The notes under the pieces are model-generated. The model was not told the origin of the DNA, searched no databases, and saw only the letters and a program-made list of their open reading frames with translations. Of a stretch of DNA of 64,000 bases, positions 1-8,007 are shown one piece after another. The stretch is from NCBI RefSeq assembly GCF_900129505.1, contig NZ_LT670818.1, positions 8,465,001 to 8,529,000 of the forward strand, written 5' to 3'. A program made the translations under genes and the position numbers. The first letter of the stretch is position 1. The number at the start of each line of letters is the position of its first letter. Source of the DNA: Bradyrhizobium erythrophlei. Lineage in GTDB: Bacteria; Pseudomonadota; Alphaproteobacteria; Rhizobiales; Xanthobacteraceae.

Positions 1-679
1 CCCGCCAGCCGAGCTTGGACGAATCCATGATTTGAAGAAGCACGCCGCTTCCATCGGCAAGCGATTTTTCGACCGCGCTGAGAACCCGTGAATCGCTGTC
101 GGCTTGCGGGCGGCAATGGCCGGTCGCGTCGAACAATGGGAGCGCAACGCTGGTCACGGAATGAGCGAGCCCGGCGACAGGCTCTCCCTTTCGAACCCGG
201 CTTCCGCTCGCCGTCGCGGTGCTGAAATGACGCCCTCGCGCGGTATCGCCGGTTCCGCTTCCGGTTTGATCGGCAGCCACAATGACCGTCGTCAACGCCG
301 GACCGAGCACCGCCCGCGTCAGGAACAGCGCCTGAAGCTGCGAGTCGGTGCCTGACGGGGAAAAGACGACCTCGACGCCGGACCGGGACAGCCCGAAATG
401 ATCCTTCAATTCACCGCGCATCGCTTCGATACGTGCGTCGAGCGCTTGCTCGATCCCGACGGCAATCGCGGACCGCATCAGCGATTCCCGCGCATCGCTC
501 GCGCGCGCGTAAGCCCGCTCGGAAATCGATGTCGCGGTGCTCGAAGCAAAGCTCAGCGTGCCCGGGCAAGGCAGAGGCCGGCAGCCATATTGGTTCAACC
601 CGCTCGCGGGATCGATGCTCAGTCGCGGATCGCCGCCGCCGCCAAGCAGACGGTCCAGCGGCAGGAACATTTCGGCCAT
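1..679 (-). CDS. Unrecognised protein, possibly PLP-transferase-like, C-terminus cut by window edge
   Basis: On the minus strand an uninterrupted frame runs from an ATG at 679 off the left edge, giving about 226 visible codons. The protein begins MAEMFLPLDRLLGGGGDPRL and contains a segment FSPSGTDSQLQALFLTRAVL around residues 105-125, which resembles the phosphate-binding serine/glycine loop of fold-type I PLP enzymes. No Schiff-base lysine is visible in the part seen, so the enzyme class is a guess. It lies 144 nt downstream of flgL on the same strand and could be cotranscribed. I see no clear ribosome binding site before this ATG, so an in-frame ATG at 670 is an alternative start. The codon usage and absence of stops support a real gene; the function is not established. 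Confidence 0.6.
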   Translation of the reverse strand, partial: MAEMFLPLDRLLGGGGDPRLSIDPASGLNQYGCRPLPCPGTLSFASSTATSISERAYARASDARESLMRSAIAVGIEQALDARIEAMRGELKDHFGLSRSGVEVVFSPSGTDSQLQALFLTRAVLGPALTTVIVAADQTGSGTGDTARGRHFSTATASGSRVRKGEPVAGLAHSVTSVALPLFDATGHCRPQADSDSRVLSAVEKSLADGSGVLLQIMDSSKLGWR

Positions 680-823
680 GGCGGAAGATGATCGGGAGCG
701 GCCGGAGGCCGGCTCCCAGGTCGCATGACGTCGAACGCCGCCGTCTGACATGACTTGCCCCATACCGCGATTGGTCCGCTGCCGCCGCAGCGGCGGAATT
801 CACCCGCCAGCAGCGCCCGCGGA

Positions 824-3460
824 CTAGCCGACCGGAAGATACTTCGTCAGCGTCAGCTGAGAGAGCATCGACGTCGTCTGGTAGGACGCCTGCAGGCTGG
901 TCTGAAGCGCCAGGATCTCGCTGGCTACCTGATCGGTAGAGACGGTTTCCGCCTGGTCGATGATGTTCTGCAGCATCGCCTTGGATTGCGTCTGCCGCGC
1001 GCCGGCGTCTTTCATGGTCGCCTGCGCGGTGGCCAGATCGGCCTGAATATCCTGAATGGTCTGCTGCCCCGTCTGCGGCTCGAGATTCTGCGTCACCCGC
1101 TGACTGAGTGCCTGGACCTGCAAGGCGCCGTTCGGATTCGTCGGCGAGGTCGTGACCGCGGCGAAAACCGCGAGATTTTGCAGCTGCGTCCGAATGGCCT
1201 GCTCGTTGGCGCGAATGCCGAATTGCACCGTCACCGACTGATCGATGCGCGAGGTCGCCGTTGCGCGGGCCGATCCGGGACCGGACTCGCCGGTGTACCA
1301 GGTGACGGTATTCGCGGGCGTGCCCGCGACCTGCGACGTCGCAGTACCAAGTGGGGAGCCGGCGACCCGCAGCGGCGGCAGTGCCGCGTTCGCGGCGCCG
1401 AGGCCCAGCGCCCCGAACGCGGCCGCGTTCGAACTCGTGACGGCCAGGCTCGTGCCGGTGCTGCTCTTCAGCGTAATCGCGCCGCCGCTGACGGTCGACG
1501 CGGCCGTGGTGCCGGTGAGCGCATCGATTTTCGAAAGCAGCGTCTGGACGTTATCGGTGACGTTGATCTGCTGGTTGCCGCTCGCGCCGGAGGCGAGGAA
1601 GGTAATGGTGGTGCCGTTGACGGTGATGGTATCGCCAAGCGCGAAACTGGCGCCAAGCGAGTTCGTGCCCGCAGCACCGGACAACGTCGTCGTGCCGCTG
1701 ATGGGCACAGGGCTCGCAGCCTTGTTATCGACGATGCTTCCTGCGACCTGCAGCGGCGGCAACGTCACCGACGGAGGCGTGCTGAAGCCAAGCGCCGCGA
1801 ACGCGGCCGCATTCGTAGTCGTGACGTTCAGGCTCGAGCCGGCGTTGCTGCGCAACGCGATCGCGCCGCCATTGACGGTCGACGGGATCGTGGTTCCGGT
1901 GATCGAATCGATTTTCGAGAGCAGCGTCTGGACACTGTCGGTGAGATTGAGCTGGTTACCGGTCGCGCCGGAGGCGACAAAGGTGATGGGCGTGCCGTTG
2001 ACGGTGATGCTGTCGGCGAGCCCGAAGCTGGCGGCCAGCGAGTCCGTGCCTGCAGCACCGGACAACAGCGTCGCGCCGGTGATCGGCGCAGGGGTCGACG
2101 CCTGGTTGTTGACCGCGCTTCCCGCGACCGCAATCGGCGGCTGGGTCGCGATGGCGCCGAAGCCGAGCGCCGCGAACGCGGCGGAGTTTGAAGCCGACAG
2201 AGTGAGGCCCGTGCCGCTGTCGTTGTGCAGCGCGATCACCCCGTCGGTGACGGTCGACGGGGTCGAGGTGCCGGTAATCGAATCGATCTTGGTCAGCATT
2301 GTCTGGACGCTGTCGGTGACATTGAGCTGATTGCCGGTCGCGCCGGAGGCGACAAAGGTGATGGGCGTGCCGTTGACGGTGATGCTGTCGCCCGGCGCGA
2401 AACTGGTGGCCAGCGAGTCCGTGCCCGCGGCGCCGGACAACAGCGTCGCGCCGCTGATCGGCGCGGGAGGCGTAGCCTTGTTGGTGACCCCGCCTCCTGA
2501 CACCGTTGCGGCCGAGCTGAAGAAATCGTTGCCGGCCGCGATCGCCGACGCCGCCACCAGCGATGTATTGGCAAGCGTGCCGATCGCCGTGGTCAGCGCA
2601 GCCTTCAGGTTGGCGGCGGTCGCGGCCGGGGTCGCGCCGATGGCGAAACTGCCGGTCGGCAGCGGCGTCGCGCTCGAGGCCGTGAGCTGAAAAGATTCCG
2701 TGGTGCCGTCCGGCATATTGAACGAAAATTTGACCTGGTCGCCATTGTTGGGATTGGTGGCGAGGTTGATCGAAACGCCTGACGGCGATCCCGATGGACC
2801 GGTCAACGTGGCGCCGGTCAACGTGGATGAGGCCGCGCTCAGCTTCATGCCGAACGGCGAGCCGGCGGCATCCTCGACCACCTGCACCGAATTCGTGCTC
2901 GGAGAAGCCACGATCAGGCGCCCGAGACCGCTGGTGCCGAGATCGGCCTGCTGGCGCTCGGAGATCACCTGCTTCAGGCCGGCCTGGGTGGTGGTTCCGT
3001 TGAGGATGGTATCGACCGGAGCTACCGCCGGCGTATTGATGGCGGAGCCCGAGAACAGATAACGGTCGCCCGCCTGCAGGTTGAGAATGCCCAGCATCGA
3101 GGACAGCTGCGAGTACGCCGTCTGCTGGGCGATGGTCTGGCCGGCGCTGCTCAGCGTCTGCATCGTACTATTCGCCGCATTGACCATCGTAGTTCCGATG
3201 TCGACCAGCGACTGCAGTCCCGTGTTGGCGATGCCGATGTCGGTGTTGATGTTCGACATGGTATCGGTGAACGCGGAGATATTCGAAAGCTGCGAGCGCG
3301 CGGCGATCGCGAACCCCTCGTTGACGCCCATCCCCGCATAGGTGGTCGACTTTTCGCCGGTCGTGAGCTGCGACTGCAGCGCCGTCATCTGATTCTTGAG
3401 AGAAAGCACCGACTGGTTGAGGACAGAAGAAGTGCCGTAGGTGATGCCATTGATTGCCAT
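824..3460 (-). CDS. flgL: Flagellar hook-filament junction protein FlgL, with long internal repeat insert
   Basis: FlgL (HAP3) joins the flagellar hook to the filament after export by the flagellar type III apparatus. The N-terminus (about residues 1-140) has the flagellin/FlgL D0-D1 heptad helices, and the C-terminus (about 735-878) supplies the matching helix ending LSQLTLTKYLPVG. The protein is 878 residues, while typical FlgL is roughly 300-400. The excess is a Ser/Thr/Ala/Gly-rich central region with three tandem modules of about 125 residues at 325-449, 450-576 and 577-703. It follows flgK by 10 nt on the same strand, so it is the last flagellar gene of a flgE-flgK-flgL operon. The ATG at 3460 fits because the N-terminus begins at the family's conserved MAINGITYGT region. 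Identity is secure; the effect of the insert is unknown. Confidence 0.93.
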   Translation of the reverse strand: MAINGITYGTSSVLNQSVLSLKNQMTALQSQLTTGEKSTTYAGMGVNEGFAIAARSQLSNISAFTDTMSNINTDIGIANTGLQSLVDIGTTMVNAANSTMQTLSSAGQTIAQQTAYSQLSSMLGILNLQAGDRYLFSGSAINTPAVAPVDTILNGTTTQAGLKQVISERQQADLGTSGLGRLIVASPSTNSVQVVEDAAGSPFGMKLSAASSTLTGATLTGPSGSPSGVSINLATNPNNGDQVKFSFNMPDGTTESFQLTASSATPLPTGSFAIGATPAATAANLKAALTTAIGTLANTSLVAASAIAAGNDFFSSAATVSGGGVTNKATPPAPISGATLLSGAAGTDSLATSFAPGDSITVNGTPITFVASGATGNQLNVTDSVQTMLTKIDSITGTSTPSTVTDGVIALHNDSGTGLTLSASNSAAFAALGFGAIATQPPIAVAGSAVNNQASTPAPITGATLLSGAAGTDSLAASFGLADSITVNGTPITFVASGATGNQLNLTDSVQTLLSKIDSITGTTIPSTVNGGAIALRSNAGSSLNVTTTNAAAFAALGFSTPPSVTLPPLQVAGSIVDNKAASPVPISGTTTLSGAAGTNSLGASFALGDTITVNGTTITFLASGASGNQQINVTDNVQTLLSKIDALTGTTAASTVSGGAITLKSSTGTSLAVTSSNAAAFGALGLGAANAALPPLRVAGSPLGTATSQVAGTPANTVTWYTGESGPGSARATATSRIDQSVTVQFGIRANEQAIRTQLQNLAVFAAVTTSPTNPNGALQVQALSQRVTQNLEPQTGQQTIQDIQADLATAQATMKDAGARQTQSKAMLQNIIDQAETVSTDQVASEILALQTSLQASYQTTSMLSQLTLTKYLPVG
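1352..2488 (-). repeat. Three tandem ~125-codon modules inside flgL
   Basis: The modules lie at 2114-2488, 1733-2113 and 1352-1732, i.e. 375, 381 and 381 bp. Each starts with V-x-N-(K/Q)-A-x-x-P-x-P-I-(S/T)-G, continues with a core D-(S/T)-I-T-V-N-G-T-x-I-T-F-x-A-S-G, then (V/L)-T-D-x-V-Q-T-(M/L)-L-(T/S)-K-I-D, and ends with AAF-x-ALG(F/L). Protein similarity between copies is very high and extends to the DNA. A fourth, more diverged copy lies in flgE at 6127-6522. The motif resembles the central-domain segment of alphaproteobacterial flagellins as I remember them. Confidence 0.9.
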
Positions 3461-3470
3461 ATCGACCGCC

Positions 3471-5324
3471 TTACACCTGGACCTGCATCAGACTCGTCAT
3501 CATGGTCTGAACCACGGACATCACGTGAGCATTGGCTGCATAGGTATTCTGGATGGAAATCAGATTGGACATCTCGGTGTCGATATTGACGCCGGAGGTC
3601 GAGTTCATCTTCTGCTGCAGCGCGCTGACGACGACATCCTGTCCCTGCTGGAGCTGGGTCGCCGACGTCGACGCGTTGGCCTGCTGGCTCAGGAACTGCT
3701 GCATGAAACCGCTCAGCGTTCCCTTGAAGGGCGTCGCCGCCGTGCCGAGCCCGGTCTGCGGCGAGTAGGTGTAGGTGCCGGTCGTCAGTTGCGAATAGAG
3801 ATAGTCGGGACGCGACGTATCGCCGGCATTGGTCAAGGGCGAGGTATTGTAAACCGTGAACTTCGAGGGATCGGCGACCAGCGCGGCATTGACCGTGATA
3901 CGCCCGGCGAGGCCCGTCTGCTGCGCGCCGGCCCCCGTGAACACACCCGTGTAGAGCGAATTTCCGTCGGTAAACAGCGGAAACTGCAGGTTGCCGTTCG
4001 CAAGCGACGAGGCGGTTTTCGTGACCGACGCCGCGTTGACGGTCGCCGAATTGGCCAGGGTATTGGTCACCGTCAGGGTTGAACCGGACAGGTTGAACTG
4101 AAGATTGCTGCCGGCGAGCGCCGCATTCAATTGCGCTGATGTCATGGTGGAGAAATCGAACCCGATCTGCTTTGGATTCGCATTGGGCGCGTTTTGCAGC
4201 GGAAGCGCGGCCGGATCGGTTACGTTGACGATCGAAACCTGGTGCTGAGTCTTGGTTGCGGCGTCGGTGTAGGTCAGGCTGATCGAGTTGCCCGGCAACG
4301 TGTTCGACAGATCCAGACTGAAGCCCGCGGGCGGGCCGGCCACCGCGGTGCCGGCGGTGGTCTTGTCCGACAGCGCGCTCGACATCGACGCCGCGAGCTG
4401 ATCGACCTGTGCCTGCGCCTGGACCAGCGTCTTGTCGCGCAGCGTGACATCGGCGGCGATCTGGCCGGAACTGATCGAGTTGGTGGCGATCATGTCGACC
4501 TTGGCGCCGTTCGCCAGCGTGCAGGTAATGGTTCCGACCGACGACAGCGCCGGATTGCTGTTCCATTGCGAATTGGCGCTCAGGGTGCCCTGCGAATTGA
4601 AACTGAGCTGGGACGCCTGGGCTCCAACCAGTTCGACGCCGTTGGAGGTGTAGACCGAGGTCTGGTTGTTGCCGGTGGTGGAGACCTTGATATCCATCAG
4701 CTGCGACAGCTTGTTGATGGCCTGGTCGCGCTGGTCCATCAGCGTCGCGGCGGTCGGGTCGGTCGGTTTCAATCCCTGAAGCTGGGTGTTGAGGTTCGCG
4801 ATCTGGGTCATCGCCGCGTTGGCCTGCCCCACCGAGATGTTGAGGTCCTGCTCGGCATTGGTCCGCAGCGTTTGAATGCCTTGCGTCGTGGAGTTGAGCT
4901 GCTGCGCCATGGTCTGGGCCGCCGTCACGGCGGAGATCTGCGACGAGGAGCTCCCCGAGGTCGTCGACAGCGCCTGCAGCGCCGTCGTAAAATTCGAATA
5001 AGCGGTTTCGAGCGACCCGGCGGATCCGGGCGCTCCATAGATGGATTGCAACTGGGTCAGAACGCTCGCCATCTGGTCGGCATAGGCACCGCCGGCGGTC
5101 TCGGTCCGCAATTGCGACTGTATGAACTGGTTGAGCTGGCGGTTGACGCCGGTGACGAGGACGCTGGCCCCGGTGTCACCGGTTGCCACCTCAACCTGAT
5201 TGATGCTCTGGCTGACGTAACCCGGCGTCTGCGCGTTGGCGATGTTCGATGACGTGATCGAAAGCGCCGCCTGGTTGGCACGCAAACCAGACATCGCGGT
5301 AGCGAGAGCTGAACCCAAACTCAT
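3471..5324 (-). CDS. flgK: Flagellar hook-associated protein FlgK (HAP1)
   Basis: FlgK forms the first of the two junction zones between hook and filament. The 617-residue product starts with the rod/hook-type N-terminus MSLGSALATAMSGLRANQAA, followed by the SSNIANAQTPGYV motif near residues 25-37 shared by flagellar axial proteins. The C-terminus has the paired helix SGVNIDTEMSNLISIQNTYA typical of FlgK, ending MMTSLMQVQV. Length is normal for a FlgK with a D3 domain. It sits between flgE (46 nt upstream) and flgL (10 nt downstream), which is the expected hook-junction gene set. Unlike its neighbours I do not see the ~125-residue repeat module in it. Confidence 0.95.
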   Translation of the reverse strand: MSLGSALATAMSGLRANQAALSITSSNIANAQTPGYVSQSINQVEVATGDTGASVLVTGVNRQLNQFIQSQLRTETAGGAYADQMASVLTQLQSIYGAPGSAGSLETAYSNFTTALQALSTTSGSSSSQISAVTAAQTMAQQLNSTTQGIQTLRTNAEQDLNISVGQANAAMTQIANLNTQLQGLKPTDPTAATLMDQRDQAINKLSQLMDIKVSTTGNNQTSVYTSNGVELVGAQASQLSFNSQGTLSANSQWNSNPALSSVGTITCTLANGAKVDMIATNSISSGQIAADVTLRDKTLVQAQAQVDQLAASMSSALSDKTTAGTAVAGPPAGFSLDLSNTLPGNSISLTYTDAATKTQHQVSIVNVTDPAALPLQNAPNANPKQIGFDFSTMTSAQLNAALAGSNLQFNLSGSTLTVTNTLANSATVNAASVTKTASSLANGNLQFPLFTDGNSLYTGVFTGAGAQQTGLAGRITVNAALVADPSKFTVYNTSPLTNAGDTSRPDYLYSQLTTGTYTYSPQTGLGTAATPFKGTLSGFMQQFLSQQANASTSATQLQQGQDVVVSALQQKMNSTSGVNIDTEMSNLISIQNTYAANAHVMSVVQTMMTSLMQVQV

Positions 5325-5370
5325 GTTAGCCGCCTCAGGTCAAAACTGCGCCGACCTCTTGCGCATACAA

Positions 5371-7206
5371 TCAACGCAGCACGTTCAGGAGATCCTGGAC
5401 CATGCTGTTGGCTGTGGTGATCACCTTGGTGTTCGCGGAATAGGCTTGCTGGGTCACGATCAGCTTGGTGAATTCGGACGCGATGTCGGTGTTCGACCCT
5501 TCCAGCGATGAACCGCTGATGGTGCCCGAGGCGCCCAGAATCGCCGGCCCGGATTGCTCGGTGACCGCATAGGCGCCGCCGTCCAGTGCCTTCAGGTAGT
5601 TGGTGCCGTTGAAGTGCGACAGCGAGACCGAAGCGAGATCGAGATTTTGCCCGTTGGAGAACGTGCCGACGACGATGCCGTTGTTGTTGATGGCGACCGA
5701 CTGAAGCTGGCCGGCGGCGTAGCCGTTCTGTGTCACCGCGTTGATCGTCGCGGTGCCGCCGGTGCTAGCATATTGGGTCAGGGCGCCGGACGGGATGCTG
5801 AACGCCAGGTTTCCAAGCGATTGGTTGCCGACGGTGACGTTGGGAATCGTGATGGAGGGCGTGGCGGGACTGGTCAGGGCACCCGCCGCTCCGAACGTGA
5901 AGTTGGTTCCGGCATTGACCCAGGCCACCTGCGTGCCCGTCGCATTCGGATCCGCCTGGTAGAACAGGCTCCAGGTGTTGGTGTGAGTACCTCCGAGCGC
6001 TGCACTATCCGTCTTTGCCCATCTCAACTGCAGGTTGACAGCGGTTCCCGTCGAATCATAAGCCGTCAGAGCGCCGCCACTGATCGACTCGTTCAAGAAT
6101 GTCTGCTGGTCGTTGGCGATGACCGTTCCCGTTCCTGCCGTCAGCGGCGGCGTGAGCGACTGCGTTACGGTCCCCGAAAAACCCAGGGCCGAGAACGCGG
6201 TCGAATTGCTGCTGGCAACCGAGAGATTGCCCGCCGTACCAGTGTGCAGCGTGATCGCCCCGCCGGTGATGGTCGACGCGGCCGTGGTGCCGGTGATTGC
6301 ATCGATCTTCCCGAGCAAGGTCCCGACCGTGTCACTGATATCGACGTTGATCGGAGTGACGCCGGCGGCTGTCGTGCCGGCGGTTGAGCCGGTGTTCACA
6401 AAATGGATCACCGTGCCGTTGACCGTCATGGTGTCACCACCCGCAAATGGCGACGCCAGGCCGTTAACGGCGCCTGACAGCACGGTCGAGGTGGTGATCG
6501 GACCCGCGGGGCCTACCTGGTTCGCAGCGGTCCCGGTAATCGTATTGTCGCCGGCAGGCGTTGCCGGCGTGCTGGTCGGCATCGGATTGACACTGAAATC
6601 GTGTGGATTGAGGCCGCCGAGGGCATTGATCGTGCCGGCTGTCGACGTGGCGCTGGTGGCCGTGGTCGGCGTCGACGGCAGGTTGGCGGCATAGTTGATT
6701 GAGGTTGTGGTCTGCGCCGGAATGAAATTATTCTGGAATTGGAGAACCTTGGGAACGTTTCCAAGCGGATTGCCGGTCTTCGGATCGACCGCAACGCCCA
6801 TCAGAAAATATCCGGCGCCGTTGACCAGATTGCCGTTGGCATTGACCTGGAAATCGCCGCGCCGGGTATAGTCGGTGACGCCGGAGAATTGGGGCACGTT
6901 GTCGACGGTGCCGGTGGACTTCTGCACGTTGAAGAAGCCGTCGCCGTTGATCGCCATATTGGTGCCGACGGTCGTCGTCGACACGGTGCCCTGGGTGGTG
7001 ATCGTGGCTTGCGCAAAGGCGGTCACGCCGCCCGCCACCTGCCTGCTGGGTGTCGTCGCGTCCGGAATCAAATCCTCGAAGCTGGTATCGATTCCCTTGT
7101 AGCCCGTGGTCGAGGCGTTCGCGATATTTCCGGAGATATTCTGCAGCGCGAAGGATTGCGACTGCAGGCCACCAACCGCGGTATTGAGAGCATCGAAGAT
7201 ACCCAT
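5371..7206 (-). CDS. flgE: Flagellar hook protein FlgE
   Basis: FlgE is the structural subunit of the flagellar hook. The 611-residue protein has the N-terminal rod domain MGIFDALNTAVGGLQSQSFA, the NISGNIANASTTGYKG motif (residues 23-38), the FlgE-type core TDYTRRGDFQVNANGNLVN near 111-129, and the C-terminal axial helix EFTKLIVTQQAYSANTKVIT. It is about 200 residues longer than the enterobacterial FlgE. Part of the extra length is a ~130-residue segment (229-360) homologous to the FlgL modules. It is first in the flgE-flgK-flgL transcription unit and is preceded by a sigma-54-type promoter about 75 nt upstream of the ATG. Whether it belongs to the subpolar or lateral flagellum of a two-system species cannot be told here. 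Confidence 0.94.
   Translation of the reverse strand: MGIFDALNTAVGGLQSQSFALQNISGNIANASTTGYKGIDTSFEDLIPDATTPSRQVAGGVTAFAQATITTQGTVSTTTVGTNMAINGDGFFNVQKSTGTVDNVPQFSGVTDYTRRGDFQVNANGNLVNGAGYFLMGVAVDPKTGNPLGNVPKVLQFQNNFIPAQTTTSINYAANLPSTPTTATSATSTAGTINALGGLNPHDFSVNPMPTSTPATPAGDNTITGTAANQVGPAGPITTSTVLSGAVNGLASPFAGGDTMTVNGTVIHFVNTGSTAGTTAAGVTPINVDISDTVGTLLGKIDAITGTTAASTITGGAITLHTGTAGNLSVASSNSTAFSALGFSGTVTQSLTPPLTAGTGTVIANDQQTFLNESISGGALTAYDSTGTAVNLQLRWAKTDSAALGGTHTNTWSLFYQADPNATGTQVAWVNAGTNFTFGAAGALTSPATPSITIPNVTVGNQSLGNLAFSIPSGALTQYASTGGTATINAVTQNGYAAGQLQSVAINNNGIVVGTFSNGQNLDLASVSLSHFNGTNYLKALDGGAYAVTEQSGPAILGASGTISGSSLEGSNTDIASEFTKLIVTQQAYSANTKVITTANSMVQDLLNVLR
6127..6522 (-). repeat. Fourth copy of the flagellar module, inside flgE
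   Basis: Residues 229-360 of FlgE follow the order seen in FlgL: VLSGA, then GGDTMTVNGTVIHFVNTGS, then D-T-V-G-T-L-L-G-K-I-D-A-I-T-G-T-T-A-A-S-T, then GGAITLHTG and AFSALGF. This copy is more diverged than the three in flgL and has a short extra segment after residue 273. It shows that one module type has been inserted into two different axial proteins of the same operon. Confidence 0.82.
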
Positions 7207-7278
7207 AACATCGTCTCCAATTTCGATCCCGGCGGCCAGCCGATCGGCAAAATCATGGCCACACTCGAAGGAGACTGT

Positions 7279-7294
7279 CGCAAGCGCTATGCCA
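7279..7294 (-). promoter_or_regulatory. Sigma-54 (RpoN) type -24/-12 promoter for flgE-flgK-flgL
   Basis: Read on the minus strand the sequence is TGGCATAGCGCTTGCG, which has the invariant GG and GC dinucleotides separated by exactly 10 bases, close to consensus TGGCAC-N5-TTGC. It lies about 73 nt upstream of the flgE ATG, predicting a 5' leader near 60 nt. Hook-class genes in other alphaproteobacteria such as Caulobacter use RpoN with FlbD. I did not identify an activator site. Confidence 0.7.
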
Positions 7295-7333
7295 GTATCG
7301 GAAACCTAATTATTTCAATCCTTTAAATGACAA

Positions 7334-7357
7334 TGCCCCGGTCCAGGGACCGGGGCA
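7334..7357 (-). terminator. Hairpin downstream of msrB, probable terminator
   Basis: A perfect 11-bp inverted repeat, TGCCCCGGTCC and its complement, is separated by 2 nt and lies 37 nt past the msrB stop codon. Read leftward it is followed by TTGTCATTT, a weak uridine tract. It separates msrB from the flgE promoter region. Confidence 0.55.
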
Positions 7358-7394
7358 GATTTGCCGGGCGGGCAACAATTGCCGGGCGAAAGCG

Positions 7395-7895
7395 TCAGGT
7401 TGCCGAGGGTGCGGCCGGATGAAACACCAGCGCAAAACCGTCCATACAGTAGCGCAGGCCGGTCGGCTTCGGCCCGTCGTCGAAGACGTGGCCGAGATGG
7501 CCGCCGCAGCGGCGGCAATGGATCTCGGTCCGCAGCATTCCGAAGGTGCGGTCCTCGGTCTTGCCGACGGCATTTTCCAGCGGCTGATAGAAGCTCGGCC
7601 AGCCCGTGCCGCTCTCGAATTTCGTCTCCGAGGAGAACAGCGGCAGGTCGCAGCCGGCGCAGGCGAAGATGCCCTTGCGATGTTCCTTGAGCAGCGGGCT
7701 CGAGCCCGGCCGCTCGGTGCCTTCCTGGCGCAGGATCTCGTATTGCTGCGGCGTCAGCTGCGCGCGCCATTCCGCATCGGTCTTCTCGACCTCGAATTTC
7801 TCCGCGGCCTGGGCCGGGGAAGCCCGCAGCCAGCGGAAGGCAGCAAGGCTGAGCAGACTGGCGACGGACGCGAGCAGGATTCGGCGATCGATCAT
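7395..7895 (-). CDS. msrB: Peptide methionine-(R)-S-oxide reductase MsrB, exported
   Basis: MsrB reduces the R-epimer of methionine sulfoxide in proteins. The 166-residue product has an N-terminal signal-like segment (MIDRR followed by a hydrophobic stretch, residues 6-24, cut probably after AQA at 28-30), so it likely acts in the periplasm; the RR pair could suit Tat export. The zinc-binding cysteines are C79/C82 (CAGC) and C127/C130 (CRRC). The core GTGWPSF and [21 protein letters not shown] motifs are present with the catalytic cysteine at 150. The sequence after it is MDG rather than the common INS. It appears monocistronic, with a hairpin after its stop. Confidence 0.93.
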   Translation of the reverse strand: MIDRRILLASVASLLSLAAFRWLRASPAQAAEKFEVEKTDAEWRAQLTPQQYEILRQEGTERPGSSPLLKEHRKGIFACAGCDLPLFSSETKFESGTGWPSFYQPLENAVGKTEDRTFGMLRTEIHCRRCGGHLGHVFDDGPKPTGLRYCMDGFALVFHPAAPSAT

Positions 7896-8007
7896 GGGAG
7901 GTCTCCGTGCGGGGCGAGATGCCGGATGGTTCGCTCACAAATACGGGGCACACGAGTGGAAGTTACACCGATTGGGGCATAAATTTCTCACTTTCTTGCG
8001 AGGGCCC

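Noticed and set aside
755..2330. Plus-strand frames opposite flgL
   Set aside because: Shadow frames over the FlgL repeats. Their apparent internal repeats mirror the true modules.
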